In this document: piece after piece, positions 46,690 through 55,949 of the stretch | Position numbering within the stretch: the stretch's first letter is position 1 | Layout: each line of letters begins with the position of its first letter | NCBI RefSeq assembly: GCF_007991655.1 | Contig: NZ_BJYT01000017.1 | Location: 1-64,000, forward strand | Source: Segetibacter aerophilus | GTDB lineage: Bacteria > Bacteroidota > Bacteroidia > Chitinophagales > Chitinophagaceae | Reading direction: 5' to 3' | DNA length: 64,000 nucleotides | Program-made: the position numbers and the translations under genes | Notes under the pieces: generated by a model | Seen by the model: the letters and a program-made list of their open reading frames with translations, nothing else | The model's database searches: none | Told to the model about the DNA's origin: nothing

Positions 46690-46718
46690 TAATAGTTTCT
46701 AACCTTTATTTTTATAGC

Positions 46719-47858
46719 ATGAATGTATATTTTGACAATGCCGCTACTACACTGCTTGATGAAGAAGTTTTTGAAGGAATGCTCCCGTATATCCGGTATC
46801 ACTATGGTAACCCATCGTCAAGTCACTCGCATGGAAGACAGGCTAGAAGTGCAGTCGAAGACGCAAGGAAAACGATTGCACGATTACTTGGCGCTCAACC
46901 ATGCGAGATTTTTTTTACATCAGGAGGGACGGAAGCGGACAATACGGCTATCTTATCTGCTGTCAGAGGTTTGGATATAAAGCATGCAATTACATCAAAA
47001 CTCGAACATCATGCTGTTTTAAACACTTTAAAGGCATTTGAAAGAAATGGTGAAATAAGAGTGAGTTATATTTTGAATGACAACTGTGGTAACCTTAACC
47101 TTGATCACCTTGAATACTTGTTGAAAACAAATGAGAGATCACTTGTCTCTGTGATGCATGGTAACAACGAGATTGGAAATATTAATGACATAGCGGCAAT
47201 AGGCGAAATCTGCAAAAAATATGATGCAGTATTTCATAGCGATACAGTACAAACAATGGCACATTACGAGTTTGATGTATCAAAATTAAGCGTTGATTTT
47301 ATCGTAGGTTCAGCTCATAAATTTCATGGTCCAAAAGGCGTTGGGTTTTTATATGCGCGGAAGACAATAACGCCTGTGCCACTAATTAATGGCGGTTCAC
47401 AGGAACGGCATCTGAGGGCTGGAACTGAAAACGTCGCGGGAATAGTTGGCCTTGCGACTGCACTTGAAATTGCTTATCGTAATTTAGATGAACAGCAACT
47501 CCATATCGAAAAATTAAAGCGATGTTGCATAGAACGTCTTCAAAACGAAATCCCCGGTATTCAGTTTAATGGTAACTCTGCTCTTGGTACTAAAAGCTTG
47601 TATACCGTTATAAGCACAAGTCTTCCGGCAACTGGCACAGACTTGCTTTCAAGCCTCGACTATAATGGTATTTCAGCATCAGGCGGTAGTGCCTGCAACA
47701 GCGCATCAGTAAATAGTTCTCATGTTTTAGCTGCGCTCAATAGGGAAGGGAATAGACAAACCATCCGTTTCTCGTTCAGTAAGTACAACTCGCTGCAAGA
47801 AATTGATTTCTTAATTGAGAAATTGTCAACTGTTTGTAAAGAAAGAGCAGTTGCTTAA
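46719..47858 (+). CDS. Cysteine desulfurase (NifS/IscS-like)
   Basis: In this 379-residue PLP enzyme, VYFDNAATTLLDEEV opens the sequence. FTSGGTEADNTAIL binds the cofactor phosphate, ITSKLEHHAVL has the His that stacks on PLP, the cofactor Lys is in GSAHKFHGPKGVGFLYA, and the catalytic Cys is in SGGSACNSASVN. Such enzymes release sulfur from cysteine for Fe-S clusters or thio-cofactors. It does not sit in an isc or suf operon. It precedes a Cys-rich leader peptide and a SusC/SusD pair, suggesting a dedicated sulfur-supply role. Confidence 0.92.
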   Translation: MNVYFDNAATTLLDEEVFEGMLPYIRYHYGNPSSSHSHGRQARSAVEDARKTIARLLGAQPCEIFFTSGGTEADNTAILSAVRGLDIKHAITSKLEHHAVLNTLKAFERNGEIRVSYILNDNCGNLNLDHLEYLLKTNERSLVSVMHGNNEIGNINDIAAIGEICKKYDAVFHSDTVQTMAHYEFDVSKLSVDFIVGSAHKFHGPKGVGFLYARKTITPVPLINGGSQERHLRAGTENVAGIVGLATALEIAYRNLDEQQLHIEKLKRCCIERLQNEIPGIQFNGNSALGTKSLYTVISTSLPATGTDLLSSLDYNGISASGGSACNSASVNSSHVLAALNREGNRQTIRFSFSKYNSLQEIDFLIEKLSTVCKERAVA

Positions 47859-47899
47859 AACCTTTGTCTTTTTATCCTACTGTTTTTATAGACTTGTAT

Positions 47900-47907
47900 T
47901 ATATTTG
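47900..47907 (+). promoter_or_regulatory. Promoter -7 box of the leader-SusC transcript
   Basis: TATATTTG matches TAnnTTTG exactly, about 65 bp before the leader-peptide ATG and 42 bp after the desulfurase stop. A T-rich stretch (47881-47888) lies about where the -33 element should be, without a perfect TTTG. Confidence 0.45.
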
Positions 47908-47973
47908 CAAACTAAAAGGCAGATAAGGGCTCAAAACTTATTGCCTTTACAAAATAGAATTAAAATCAGAACA

Positions 47974-48090
47974 ATGAAATATGCCAGGAGCCTTAACGAA
48001 AAGGCATCAGTAAACAACCAAACTATCTTAACCGATTCCACTGCCTCTTCTTTTACTTCCCTTTGCATGCGCTGCTGTTGTATGTGCTAA
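47974..48090 (+). CDS. Leader peptide with terminal Cys-rich run (candidate attenuator)
   Basis: A 38-codon frame begins MKYARSLNEKASVNN, continues through a Ser/Thr-rich middle (TDSTASSFTS) and ends LCMRCCCMC just before TAA. Five of the last nine residues are cysteine and two are methionine. It lies downstream of a good promoter and upstream of two hairpins and the SusC gene, with no other function visible. This is the layout of an amino-acid-responsive leader in which ribosome stalling at Cys codons would change RNA folding. It is too short for family comparison; the frame also extends upstream into the desulfurase end, but the ATG at 47974 is the plausible start. Confidence 0.6.
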   Translation: MKYARSLNEKASVNNQTILTDSTASSFTSLCMRCCCMC

Positions 48091-48135
48091 TCTTTCTTTT
48101 CCTTCTAACGCTTGTATTTTTTTGCCTGAATGATC

Positions 48136-48217
48136 ATGAATGACTACTTACAGAAGTATCATTCATAAGCTACCGCTTTTTACTTTTTTCGGCAATCGAT
48201 AGCTGCGAGACAGCTAT
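48136..48217 (+). promoter_or_regulatory. Two hairpins between leader peptide and SusC (candidate attenuator)
   Basis: Hairpin 1 (48136-48166) pairs ATGAATGAcTACTT with AAGTATCATTCAT around ACAG: 13 pairs with one bulge. Hairpin 2 (48199-48217) pairs ATAGCTG with CAGCTAT around CGAGA and is followed by GCATTTTT, like an intrinsic terminator, 30 bp before the SusC start. Alternative pairing between the leader-peptide end and hairpin 1 was not resolved by eye. Confidence 0.5.
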
Positions 48218-48246
48218 GCATTTTTACATCCTTAATTCTATTCACC

Positions 48247-51200
48247 ATGTCAAAGCATTACAAATTGCTTTTCGGAGTATTTACACTCCTTTTTTACAAT
48301 GGCGTTTTTGCGCAAAACATAACCGTGAATGGTTCGGTTACAAGCAAGAATGACAATAAACCATTACCAGACGTAACCATTACAATAAACGGAACCAATA
48401 AGGGAACAAAGACCGGCAGCGATGGAACGTTTACATTAACTGCTCCGGCAAACAGTGTCGCTACATTTTCTTTCGTTGGTTACCAGCCACAGCAGTTTAC
48501 ACTAAGCACTGCATCCTCTCCTTTAAACATTTCACTTGAAAGCGGTGAAAACGCTTTGAACGAAGTGGTGGTTACGGCGCTTGGAATTACAAAACAAAAG
48601 AAATCGCTGGGTTATGCAGTACAGGAGCTGAAATCGAAAGACTTTTCCGAGGCAAAAGAGCCAAACCTGGTAAATGCTTTGGAAGGTAAAATTGCAGGGG
48701 TTAGGGTTACAAACAGCCAGGGCGATATGGGCTCGTCAAGAATTGTTATTCGGGGTGAAACTTCTATATCAGGTAACAACCAGCCACTGTTTGTGGTAGA
48801 TGGTGTGCCTGTAGACAACTCTCAATTAGGGGCGGGTGGTTCGAGAGATTATGCAAATGCAATTGCAGACCTGAACGCTGAAGACATTGAAACCATCAGC
48901 GTATTAAAAGGACCAAATGCAGCAGCGCTGTACGGCTCACGGGCTGCGCACGGTGTGGTGCTCATCAAAACAAAAACCGGCAAACATCAAAAAGGATTAG
49001 GCATCACAATAAATTCAAATACAACCTTTTCAAACTTACTTGTTCTGCCTAAATATCAAAACATATTTGGTCAGGGAGCGAATGGTCAATTTAGTTTCGT
49101 TGATGGAAAAGGCGGTGGAATAAACGACGGCGTTGACGAAAGCTGGGGACCAAAACTGGATGGAAGATTACTACCACAGTTTTATTCTAATGGAGTAGCT
49201 GTTCCATTTGTAGCGCAGCCGAACAATGTAAAAGATTACTTTAAAACTAGTGTTACCCTTAACAATGGTGTTGCAATAGCCAATGCAGGAGAAAATTACG
49301 ATTACCGGGTTTCGTATAATAATTCGAACCAAAAAGGGGTCATACCAAACAGCGAGTTGAATAAACACTCACTATCGATCAACACAAGTTTTAAAGTTGA
49401 TCCTAAACTTACGTTAACAGCTGCAGCTAATTATTTTGTTGACGATGCTCCTAACTTACCGGGTTCGGGAGGCAAGCGGGCAACAAGTACAATGCTTCAG
49501 TTCACTTGGTTTGGCCGGCAAGTCGATATAAACCAGCTAAGAAATTACAGGGACGCTAATGGCAACACCTTCAACTGGAACAACAGTTATTACAGCAACC
49601 CGTTTTTTGTTGCTTACGAAAATACAGTTCAACAGAGAAGGGACAGAATTATTGGCAACGTTGGGTTGAACTATAAGATTACCGAAAACCTTTCAGCCAA
49701 CTTCAGAAGCGGAAGTGATTATTATACCGATCGTCGCAAGTTGAAGATTGCTTATGGCACCAATGGTACACCGTATGGGTCATATGAAGAGGATGCTTAT
49801 ACCGTTAATGAAAATAATACAGAGGGTACTTTGAGCTTTACAAAGAAAGTAAACAATGACTTTTCTTTCGATGTTTTAGCAGGTGGAAACAGCCGGACAA
49901 AAACGTACTCCGAAAATATCCAGCAGGCACCAAGGCTAGCTGTGGCGGGAGTATACACACTCAACAACTCAAGAGATCCGTTGGTGTCTTCTAATTACTT
50001 CAGCAAATTAAAGCAGTACAGCCTCTTCTCTTCTGCACAGGTTGGTTTTAAGAACTATGCTTTCTTAAACTTTACTGCACGCAACGACTGGTCATCTACA
50101 TTGCCGGTTGAGAACCAATCTTATTTTTATCCATCAATCAACGGGAGCATTGTTCTTACAGATGCATTGGACATAAAAAGCAATGTACTAAGCTATGCTA
50201 AAGTGAGAGGTGGGTGGTCGAAAGTAGGTAGCGATGCTGACCCTTACCAGTTAATCAACACTTACAATTTTAATGCACCGTTTAATTCTAACCCGCAGCT
50301 AACTGCTACAGGTAAAGACCTGAACCGTAATCTTAAATCAGAGTCGACTACCTCTTCTGAAGTAGGCTTTGAAGCAGCTTTTTTTAAAAACAGGGCTCGC
50401 CTTGATCTAAGTTTATACAACACGAACAGCTATAACCAGATTTTGTTTGTAGATGTAACTGCCACAACTGGCTACACTTCGAAGTTGCTAAATGCAGGCC
50501 GGATAAATAACAAAGGAATAGAAGTTCAGTTAGCGGTTACACCTGTTAAAACAAAAGCATTTGCCTGGGATGTGAACCTGAACTATGCATCAAATAGAAG
50601 TAAAGTTTTAGAACTTGATAAAGAAGGCCGGTTGCAGAATTATGTGTTAGGTTCTTACCGCAGCGTGCAGGTGTTGGCAGCGGTGGGGCAACCGTATGGA
50701 ACACTGTTTGGAAATGCTTTTTTACGTGATGCTTCAGGAAACATTATTGTAAATGCAGACGGTTTACCTGCTACAGATCCTAACAAAAAAATCCTAGGAA
50801 AGTATACGCCCGATTGGACTGGTGGTATTACCAACAGCTTCTCCTATAAAGGAATTAACCTAAGCGTATTAGTTGATGCAAGTTATGGTGGATCTATTTT
50901 CGCGGGTACCAATTCAACCGGTAGTTACACAGGTGTATTGGAGTCTACATTACCGGGACGAGATGCAGCAAATGGCGGATTGACTTATTATTATCCCGGC
51001 AACAACAAAGCAAATGGATCGGTACAATTAGTTGGAACTGCTACTGCTCCTGCAGGTGTAACGGTGTATGACGATGGAATGATCTACAACGGTGTAACTG
51101 CCGATGGCAAAGCAAACAGCAAGATTATACCCGCTTCATCGTACTATAAATCAACAAGAAATATTGAAGAAGCTTATGTGTACGATGCTTCGTTTGTAAA

Positions 51201-51429
51201 GTTGCGTGAGGTTAAATTAAGTTACGCTTTACCCTCAAGCCTTATTAAACATATCGGTTTTGCAGGAGCTTCTGTTTCACTCGTTGGACGAAATCTTTTG
51301 ATCCTTCATAAAAATGTTCCAAACATCGATCCTGAAACAGCTTTCAATAATGGCAATGCACAAGGCCTCGAAGATCTGGGCCTGCCTACAACCCGCAGCT
51401 ACGGATTCAATATCAACTTTAAATTTTAA
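48247..51429 (+). CDS. SusC/RagA-family TonB-linked outer-membrane protein
   Basis: The protein has 1,060 residues: signal peptide (ending GVFAQ), a carboxypeptidase-regulatory-like domain (about 25-100), the TonB-box-like NEVVVTALGITKQKKSLGYA and the plug. The plug includes LVNALEGKIAGVRVTNSQGD, IVIRGETSISGNNQPLFVVD and ISVLKGPNAAALYGSRAAHG. The beta-barrel ends in the aromatic YGFNINFKF. It forms an import complex with SusD, encoded 11 bp downstream. The ligand is not visible from sequence; the upstream desulfurase and Cys-rich leader point to a sulfur-containing compound or peptide rather than a glycan. No glycoside hydrolase gene adjoins. Confidence 0.92.
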   Translation: MSKHYKLLFGVFTLLFYNGVFAQNITVNGSVTSKNDNKPLPDVTITINGTNKGTKTGSDGTFTLTAPANSVATFSFVGYQPQQFTLSTASSPLNISLESGENALNEVVVTALGITKQKKSLGYAVQELKSKDFSEAKEPNLVNALEGKIAGVRVTNSQGDMGSSRIVIRGETSISGNNQPLFVVDGVPVDNSQLGAGGSRDYANAIADLNAEDIETISVLKGPNAAALYGSRAAHGVVLIKTKTGKHQKGLGITINSNTTFSNLLVLPKYQNIFGQGANGQFSFVDGKGGGINDGVDESWGPKLDGRLLPQFYSNGVAVPFVAQPNNVKDYFKTSVTLNNGVAIANAGENYDYRVSYNNSNQKGVIPNSELNKHSLSINTSFKVDPKLTLTAAANYFVDDAPNLPGSGGKRATSTMLQFTWFGRQVDINQLRNYRDANGNTFNWNNSYYSNPFFVAYENTVQQRRDRIIGNVGLNYKITENLSANFRSGSDYYTDRRKLKIAYGTNGTPYGSYEEDAYTVNENNTEGTLSFTKKVNNDFSFDVLAGGNSRTKTYSENIQQAPRLAVAGVYTLNNSRDPLVSSNYFSKLKQYSLFSSAQVGFKNYAFLNFTARNDWSSTLPVENQSYFYPSINGSIVLTDALDIKSNVLSYAKVRGGWSKVGSDADPYQLINTYNFNAPFNSNPQLTATGKDLNRNLKSESTTSSEVGFEAAFFKNRARLDLSLYNTNSYNQILFVDVTATTGYTSKLLNAGRINNKGIEVQLAVTPVKTKAFAWDVNLNYASNRSKVLELDKEGRLQNYVLGSYRSVQVLAAVGQPYGTLFGNAFLRDASGNIIVNADGLPATDPNKKILGKYTPDWTGGITNSFSYKGINLSVLVDASYGGSIFAGTNSTGSYTGVLESTLPGRDAANGGLTYYYPGNNKANGSVQLVGTATAPAGVTVYDDGMIYNGVTADGKANSKIIPASSYYKSTRNIEEAYVYDASFVKLREVKLSYALPSSLIKHIGFAGASVSLVGRNLLILHKNVPNIDPETAFNNGNAQGLEDLGLPTTRSYGFNINFKF

Positions 51430-51440
51430 TACTTCCAGTC

Positions 51441-52880
51441 ATGAAATTCAGATATCTCAATATACTCACTGTAGCCTTCCTCTTGTTTACAACAAGCTCG
51501 TGCAAAAAGGAACTTGCTGAAACAAACATCAACCCAAATACTGCACAGGTTGCTCAGCCCGATTACCTGTTAACTGCCGCTTCAAAAATTACTGCAGATG
51601 CTTACTGGGGTGCAGATAATAATTTTAATTCAAGTCTTTTGTTGGTACAGCATTGGGCTAAGATCCAGTATACAGAGCCGGATCGCTATATCTTTTCAAA
51701 CAGCAGTTTTGTTTCTCTTTGGAACACCGGCTACTCGCAAAGTATAACCAACTTAAATACCATCATCAAGCTTGCGGACGCGCAGGGAAATTCGAATTAC
51801 AAAGGCGTAGCGCTTGTTTTAAGGTCGTGGGTGTTTCAATTGTTAACTGATGCTTATGGTGATATTCCATACAAGCAAGCTGGCAATATCGATCAATATC
51901 TTACTCCCGCTTACGATACCCAGAAGGATGTTTATTTTGGTTTGCTCGACGATTTAAAAACTGCGCAGGCAGCATTAGACCCGGCAGGCAAGGCCCTAGC
52001 TGGCGACGTTATTTATGCGGGCAAAATTGCTTTATGGAAAAAGCTGGCTAATTCGTTGCGTCTTCGCATTGCACTTCGCATAGCAGACAGGGAGCCTGAA
52101 AAGTCAAAACAAGTGTTGGCAGAAATTGCCGCACAAGGTTCGGGATACATTAGTTCAAACAGCGAGATAGCGCAATTGGGTTACTTCGATTCACCCAACC
52201 AGAATCCTATAAGTGCATGGTTTGAGACTCGTGATGATTTCCGCATCAGTAAAACGCTAACCGATAAATTGGTTCAGTTAAACGACCCACGCCTGGCAGT
52301 TTTTGCAAGCAAGACCCAGGCAACTACTCCAACTGGTTACGTAGGAATTCCCAACGGACTAACTACCGGTGATGCAAATAACCTGGGCTTTTCCAAAACT
52401 TCTAAACCTGGCACTTATATCATTGCGTCTCGTGCCCCGGCTGTAATTATTAGTTATGCCGAGGTGTTGTTTGATAGGGCAGAAGCAGCGGCTCGTGGAC
52501 TAACCGGCGAAAATGCTGCTGACTTGTACACCCAGGCAATTCGTGCATCTTTCGCTCAGTACAGCGTTGCTGATTACGACATTAGTGCCTATCTCGGCCA
52601 GCCTGCTACTCAATTCGATGCGGCGAACTACAAGAAATCGATAGGGGAGCAGAAGTGGATCGCGCTGTATGGCCAGGGGCTTGAAGCATTTGCGGAGTGG
52701 CGTCGCCTCGATTTTCCAAAGCTTGCTCCTGCAGTTGCTGGCGTATTAAATAACCAATTACCTGTTCGTTTTATTTATCCCGGAACGGAGCAATCGCTGA
52801 ACAAAGAGAATTATAAAAATGCAGTTGCAAACCAGGGAGCCGATGTGCTGACAACAAAGCTTTGGTTTGACGCTTATTAG
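51441..52880 (+). CDS. SusD/RagB-type nutrient-binding outer-membrane lipoprotein
   Basis: The 479-residue lipoprotein has a signal and lipobox (LLFTTSSCKKELAETNINPN). The SusD-like_2 pattern follows: QPDYLLTAASKITADAYWGA, NTGYSQSITNLNTIIKLA, GVALVLRSWVFQLLTDAYGD, IPYKQAGN and WIALYGQGLEAFAEWRRLDF. SusD proteins cap the SusC barrel and bind the ligand at the cell surface. It starts 11 bp after the SusC stop and is cotranscribed with it. Confidence 0.92.
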   Translation: MKFRYLNILTVAFLLFTTSSCKKELAETNINPNTAQVAQPDYLLTAASKITADAYWGADNNFNSSLLLVQHWAKIQYTEPDRYIFSNSSFVSLWNTGYSQSITNLNTIIKLADAQGNSNYKGVALVLRSWVFQLLTDAYGDIPYKQAGNIDQYLTPAYDTQKDVYFGLLDDLKTAQAALDPAGKALAGDVIYAGKIALWKKLANSLRLRIALRIADREPEKSKQVLAEIAAQGSGYISSNSEIAQLGYFDSPNQNPISAWFETRDDFRISKTLTDKLVQLNDPRLAVFASKTQATTPTGYVGIPNGLTTGDANNLGFSKTSKPGTYIIASRAPAVIISYAEVLFDRAEAAARGLTGENAADLYTQAIRASFAQYSVADYDISAYLGQPATQFDAANYKKSIGEQKWIALYGQGLEAFAEWRRLDFPKLAPAVAGVLNNQLPVRFIYPGTEQSLNKENYKNAVANQGADVLTTKLWFDAY

Positions 52881-52935
52881 TATGAATTGTTTTAATAGCA
52901 ATTTGCTAAAAGGCTGAACAAAGAAAAAACAGTTG

Positions 52936-53081
52936 CAGTGAGTGACACAACGATGTTGATGATAGTTAAGAAGTCTATCCCCCAAAAAAGCTTTCTAATC
53001 ACCCTTTAAAAAGAGCTAAAGAAGTTTTTGGAGCCGGACAGTAAAGCCTTGATTAAACATCGTTGCGTCGCACACTTGTAC
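52936..53081. repeat. Dispersed repeat, two copies in opposite orientation
   Basis: On the minus strand 52936-52963 reads ATCATCAACATCGTTGTGTC then ACTCACTG. On the plus strand 53058-53081 reads CATCGTTGCGTCGCACACTT then GTAC. Both carry the core seen at 9345-9381 and 40333-40370. They lie in the 377-bp gap between SusD and the thioredoxin gene; no other feature was seen there. The opposed copies could pair in RNA. Confidence 0.5.
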
Positions 53082-53257
53082 TAACCAACGCTGCTAAGCA
53101 AAATGAAAACCTCATTACAGTAACGACCTTTTGAGGCATAAAAAGTAAAAAACCGGAAATGTCGTTAGATGATGCAAGAACGAATTACAACCTTGTTGTT
53201 ATTGGCAGGAGCAATCCTCAACAGAGTAAAAATTATAGCTACAATAAAATAAATAAA

Positions 53258-54520
53258 ATGAAGAAGAATTATATGAGACAGTCTTTTAAAAGGAGTGCCT
53301 ACCTATCGCTTTTTTCACTACTACTGCTGGTAAGCTGGACAGACAAAAAGCCGGTTTTTAAAAACGGCATTTATCGAACTGTTTTGGTAAGACCGGATAA
53401 AAAAGAAATCGTTTTCAACTTTGAAGCAAGGGACAGTGCAGGCAAAAAAATCTTGTATGTCCTAAACGCTGACGAGCAATTATTGGTTGACAGCATAACG
53501 ATAAAAGAAGACTCTGTCTTTATACAATTGCCGTTTTTCGAATCAAGCTTTAAGGCAGCAATAGATGACGATGGAAACCTGGAAGGGCAATGGATAAAAA
53601 AGTTTGCAGATAGGGACCAGGTGCTGCCATTCAAAGCGACCCGTAACAAAAAAGAACGCTTTGCCACCGTTGCAAAACCGAGCTATAATGCCTCGGGAAG
53701 ATGGGACGCAACATTTGTTGGAAGAAACAACGCGGAAACAAAAGCAATCGGTGAGTTTACTCAAACCGGAACAAAGCTTACGGGAACATTCCTTACATCA
53801 ACAGGCGATTACCGCTACCTTGAAGGCATTGTTAGTGGTGATAGTTTAGTATTGTCAGGATTTGATGGAGGACATGCATTTTTGTTCACCGCAAAACTAG
53901 CCGACAAGAATACGATTATAGCGGGTAACTTTTATTCGGGCGCTGTGGGAACCGAAACATGGACAGCAAAAAGAAATGACAAAATTGAGTTGCCTGACGG
54001 ATACCAACAAACAAGCCTGCGTGAGGGTGAGTCCAAATTAAGCTTCGAGTTCACTAGCACCAATGGTGAAACCATCTCTATCAATGACGCTCGATTTAAA
54101 AATAAAGTGGTGGTAGTTCAACTCTTAGGTTCGTGGTGTCCAAACTGTATGGACGAAACCGCTTTCTTAAGCGACTACTATAACCGCAACAAACAAAAGG
54201 GAATTGAAATTATCGGGTTGGCTTATGAAAGAACCACTGATTTCGAAAGATCGAAAACAGCGTTGCAAAGATTTCAAAAAAGATTTAATGTTCAATACCC
54301 GGTTCTAATAACTGGTGTAACGGTTACCGATAAACAACGCACAGAAAAAACATTACCGCAGTTGACAGAAATCAAAGCATTTCCGACATCGATATTCATT
54401 GATAAAAAAGGCAATGTAAAAAAGATCTACAGCGGTTTCAACGGTCCGGGAACCGGCGAACACTTTAAAGAATTTCAGAAGGAATTTGACGAAACGATTA
54501 AAAGTTTGTTGAGTGAATAA
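53258..54520 (+). CDS. TlpA-like membrane-anchored thioredoxin
   Basis: From the ATG at 53258 the protein has 420 residues. One N-terminal hydrophobic segment (AYLSLFSLLLLVSW) serves as signal anchor or signal peptide. About 200 residues of beta-rich lipocalin-like sequence follow (GRWDATFVGRNNAETKAIGE, FTQTGTKLTGTFLTSTGDYR). The C-terminal TlpA/AhpC-type thioredoxin fold has the redox motif LGSWCPNCMDETAFLSDYY and the cis-Pro region KAFPTSIFIDKKG. It should act in the periplasm as a thiol oxidoreductase. An upstream start (53159) would add 33 residues before the signal and is unlikely. Close to SusCD, it may reduce or protect an imported sulfur compound. Confidence 0.82.
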   Translation: MKKNYMRQSFKRSAYLSLFSLLLLVSWTDKKPVFKNGIYRTVLVRPDKKEIVFNFEARDSAGKKILYVLNADEQLLVDSITIKEDSVFIQLPFFESSFKAAIDDDGNLEGQWIKKFADRDQVLPFKATRNKKERFATVAKPSYNASGRWDATFVGRNNAETKAIGEFTQTGTKLTGTFLTSTGDYRYLEGIVSGDSLVLSGFDGGHAFLFTAKLADKNTIIAGNFYSGAVGTETWTAKRNDKIELPDGYQQTSLREGESKLSFEFTSTNGETISINDARFKNKVVVVQLLGSWCPNCMDETAFLSDYYNRNKQKGIEIIGLAYERTTDFERSKTALQRFQKRFNVQYPVLITGVTVTDKQRTEKTLPQLTEIKAFPTSIFIDKKGNVKKIYSGFNGPGTGEHFKEFQKEFDETIKSLLSE

Positions 54521-54642
54521 CGGGGGTAGTTTTATCGCTTCTACTAATAATTGTTGTACGGAATATTAGGCCTATAAATGTTCAAAGCGAGGGTTTCCCA
54601 GGGAAGTTATCTCTTGATTAATCCTAAATTTTTGATCAGTTT

Positions 54643-55374
54643 TTAGCGTAATGGTTTATCATTTGGAGCCTTATTGTATTTGTCAAGGCAACTGTCAAGC
54701 TGCTGCCCGTTGTTATGGATACAATCACAGAAAGCGTCGCCGGCGGTAGTCCTGTTAGTTCCTATAAATTGCTTCTTGCAGTCTACGAAACTATTGTATG
54801 GTTTGATGTCATACAAGTTTGCAGCAATGAATAGAAAAAAGATGACTGTAGCAACCACGCCGGCGAAAAAAAGTACCGGGAATTTATTGCTAATCCTTTC
54901 CGGCTTTGCAGCAGCTGCATCAATTGCAGGATGTTTAAAAGGAAGAACGTACTTCAACCTGTCGTAGTGCCAGCAAAGAAGAAACAAATTGCTTATCACC
55001 ATCAAAGGTGAAGTAAACAATGAACCATCAAAACGCACTGCAAACGACAGGACAAAGATGTTTAAAATGATAGGGAAATAGATCAATGCGCCAAGTAAAA
55101 CCGTCCTTGGAATCAACAGGAGTATAGCCGCGGCTACTTGAAGCACGCCTATAAAGGTGTAGTAATAACCCGTGTGGTGCAGTGCTTCCAAATAACTACC
55201 CATAGGATGCTTAACTGATAGTCCACTAGCGAATCGTTCACCCACAATCTTCACCATGCCTCCGGCAAAAAAACCTATTGCCAAGGCTATACGATTGAAA
55301 ATTGCGAAATACCGAAGCCATTCATTTTGCTTCGCCTGCAAGTGGAGCCGGTCAAGTGCAACAAGAATACTCAT
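54643..55374 (-). CDS. DoxX-like membrane protein
   Basis: These 243 residues have about five to six transmembrane helices. The pattern RIALAIGFFAGGMVKIVGER, GYYYTFIGVLQVAAAILLLI, TVLLGALIYFPIILNIFVLS and LMVISNLFLLCWHYDRLKY fits DoxX-like quinone-interacting membrane proteins. A C-terminal soluble tail contains four cysteines (VDCKKQFIG, DAFCDCIHNNGQQLDSCLDK), which may form disulfides or bind a metal. It is convergent with the thioredoxin gene. Its sulfur link is inferred only from neighbourhood and from the known role of some DoxX proteins in thiosulfate oxidation. Confidence 0.72.
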   Translation of the reverse strand: MSILVALDRLHLQAKQNEWLRYFAIFNRIALAIGFFAGGMVKIVGERFASGLSVKHPMGSYLEALHHTGYYYTFIGVLQVAAAILLLIPRTVLLGALIYFPIILNIFVLSFAVRFDGSLFTSPLMVISNLFLLCWHYDRLKYVLPFKHPAIDAAAAKPERISNKFPVLFFAGVVATVIFFLFIAANLYDIKPYNSFVDCKKQFIGTNRTTAGDAFCDCIHNNGQQLDSCLDKYNKAPNDKPLR

Positions 55375-55612
55375 ACAAAAATTTATTTGATAAATTGAAA
55401 TAAAAAAGCGCTTTGCATTTCAAAGCAAAGGTATGTTTATCAAAGTTGCTTCCGCACCGTTTTTTTTATTTTTGAGAATTGAAAAAAGCAGCTCTAGAAA
55501 CTTGAAAGCTTATACTTTTTGACCGCTATTTAACAAACACCATCTGCAGTTTATTCCTCGGAGAATTCTATAATAAACTCATTTCTCACCTTTAAAGTAA
55601 ATACGACGGAAA

Positions 55613-55879
55613 CTATTGAAACAATTTCTGCTCCTGCGATGGACGAAAAAAAGGTAGAGCAGTATCTATGATGCTCCAAGACCCGTAATAATTAATTTGG
55701 AAAGCAGGATCTGCATTTTCAAGCGTGACTGGATATAAACCTTGGGGTTTCGTACTAGTATGACCTACTGTTCTGTAACCGCTTTCGGTAAAAGGGCTCT
55801 TAAAACATTTAAACCAGCCTAAGACTGCTACAACAATAGAAATGGTAAGAAATGGCAGGAAGGCTTTGCCTATATTGAG
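55613..55879 (-). pseudogene. Small membrane-protein-like open frame without start
   Basis: A minus-strand frame of about 88 codons reads FLPFLTISIVVAVLGWFKCF (one membrane helix), then SGYRTVGHTSTKPQGLYPVT and INYYGSWSIIDTALPFFRPS before a TAG at 55613-55615. Its composition is protein-like, but no ATG, GTG or TTG lies between the preceding stop (55880-55882) and the helix. It is either a decayed gene or one with an undetected start or frameshift. The rest of 55375-55949 shows nothing. Confidence 0.35.
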
Positions 55880-55949
55880 TTATTCACAACTGCTACAATG
55901 ACTAGTTGATATACGCCTAAAGAGATTTAAGAGCTACGGTAATGATCCA

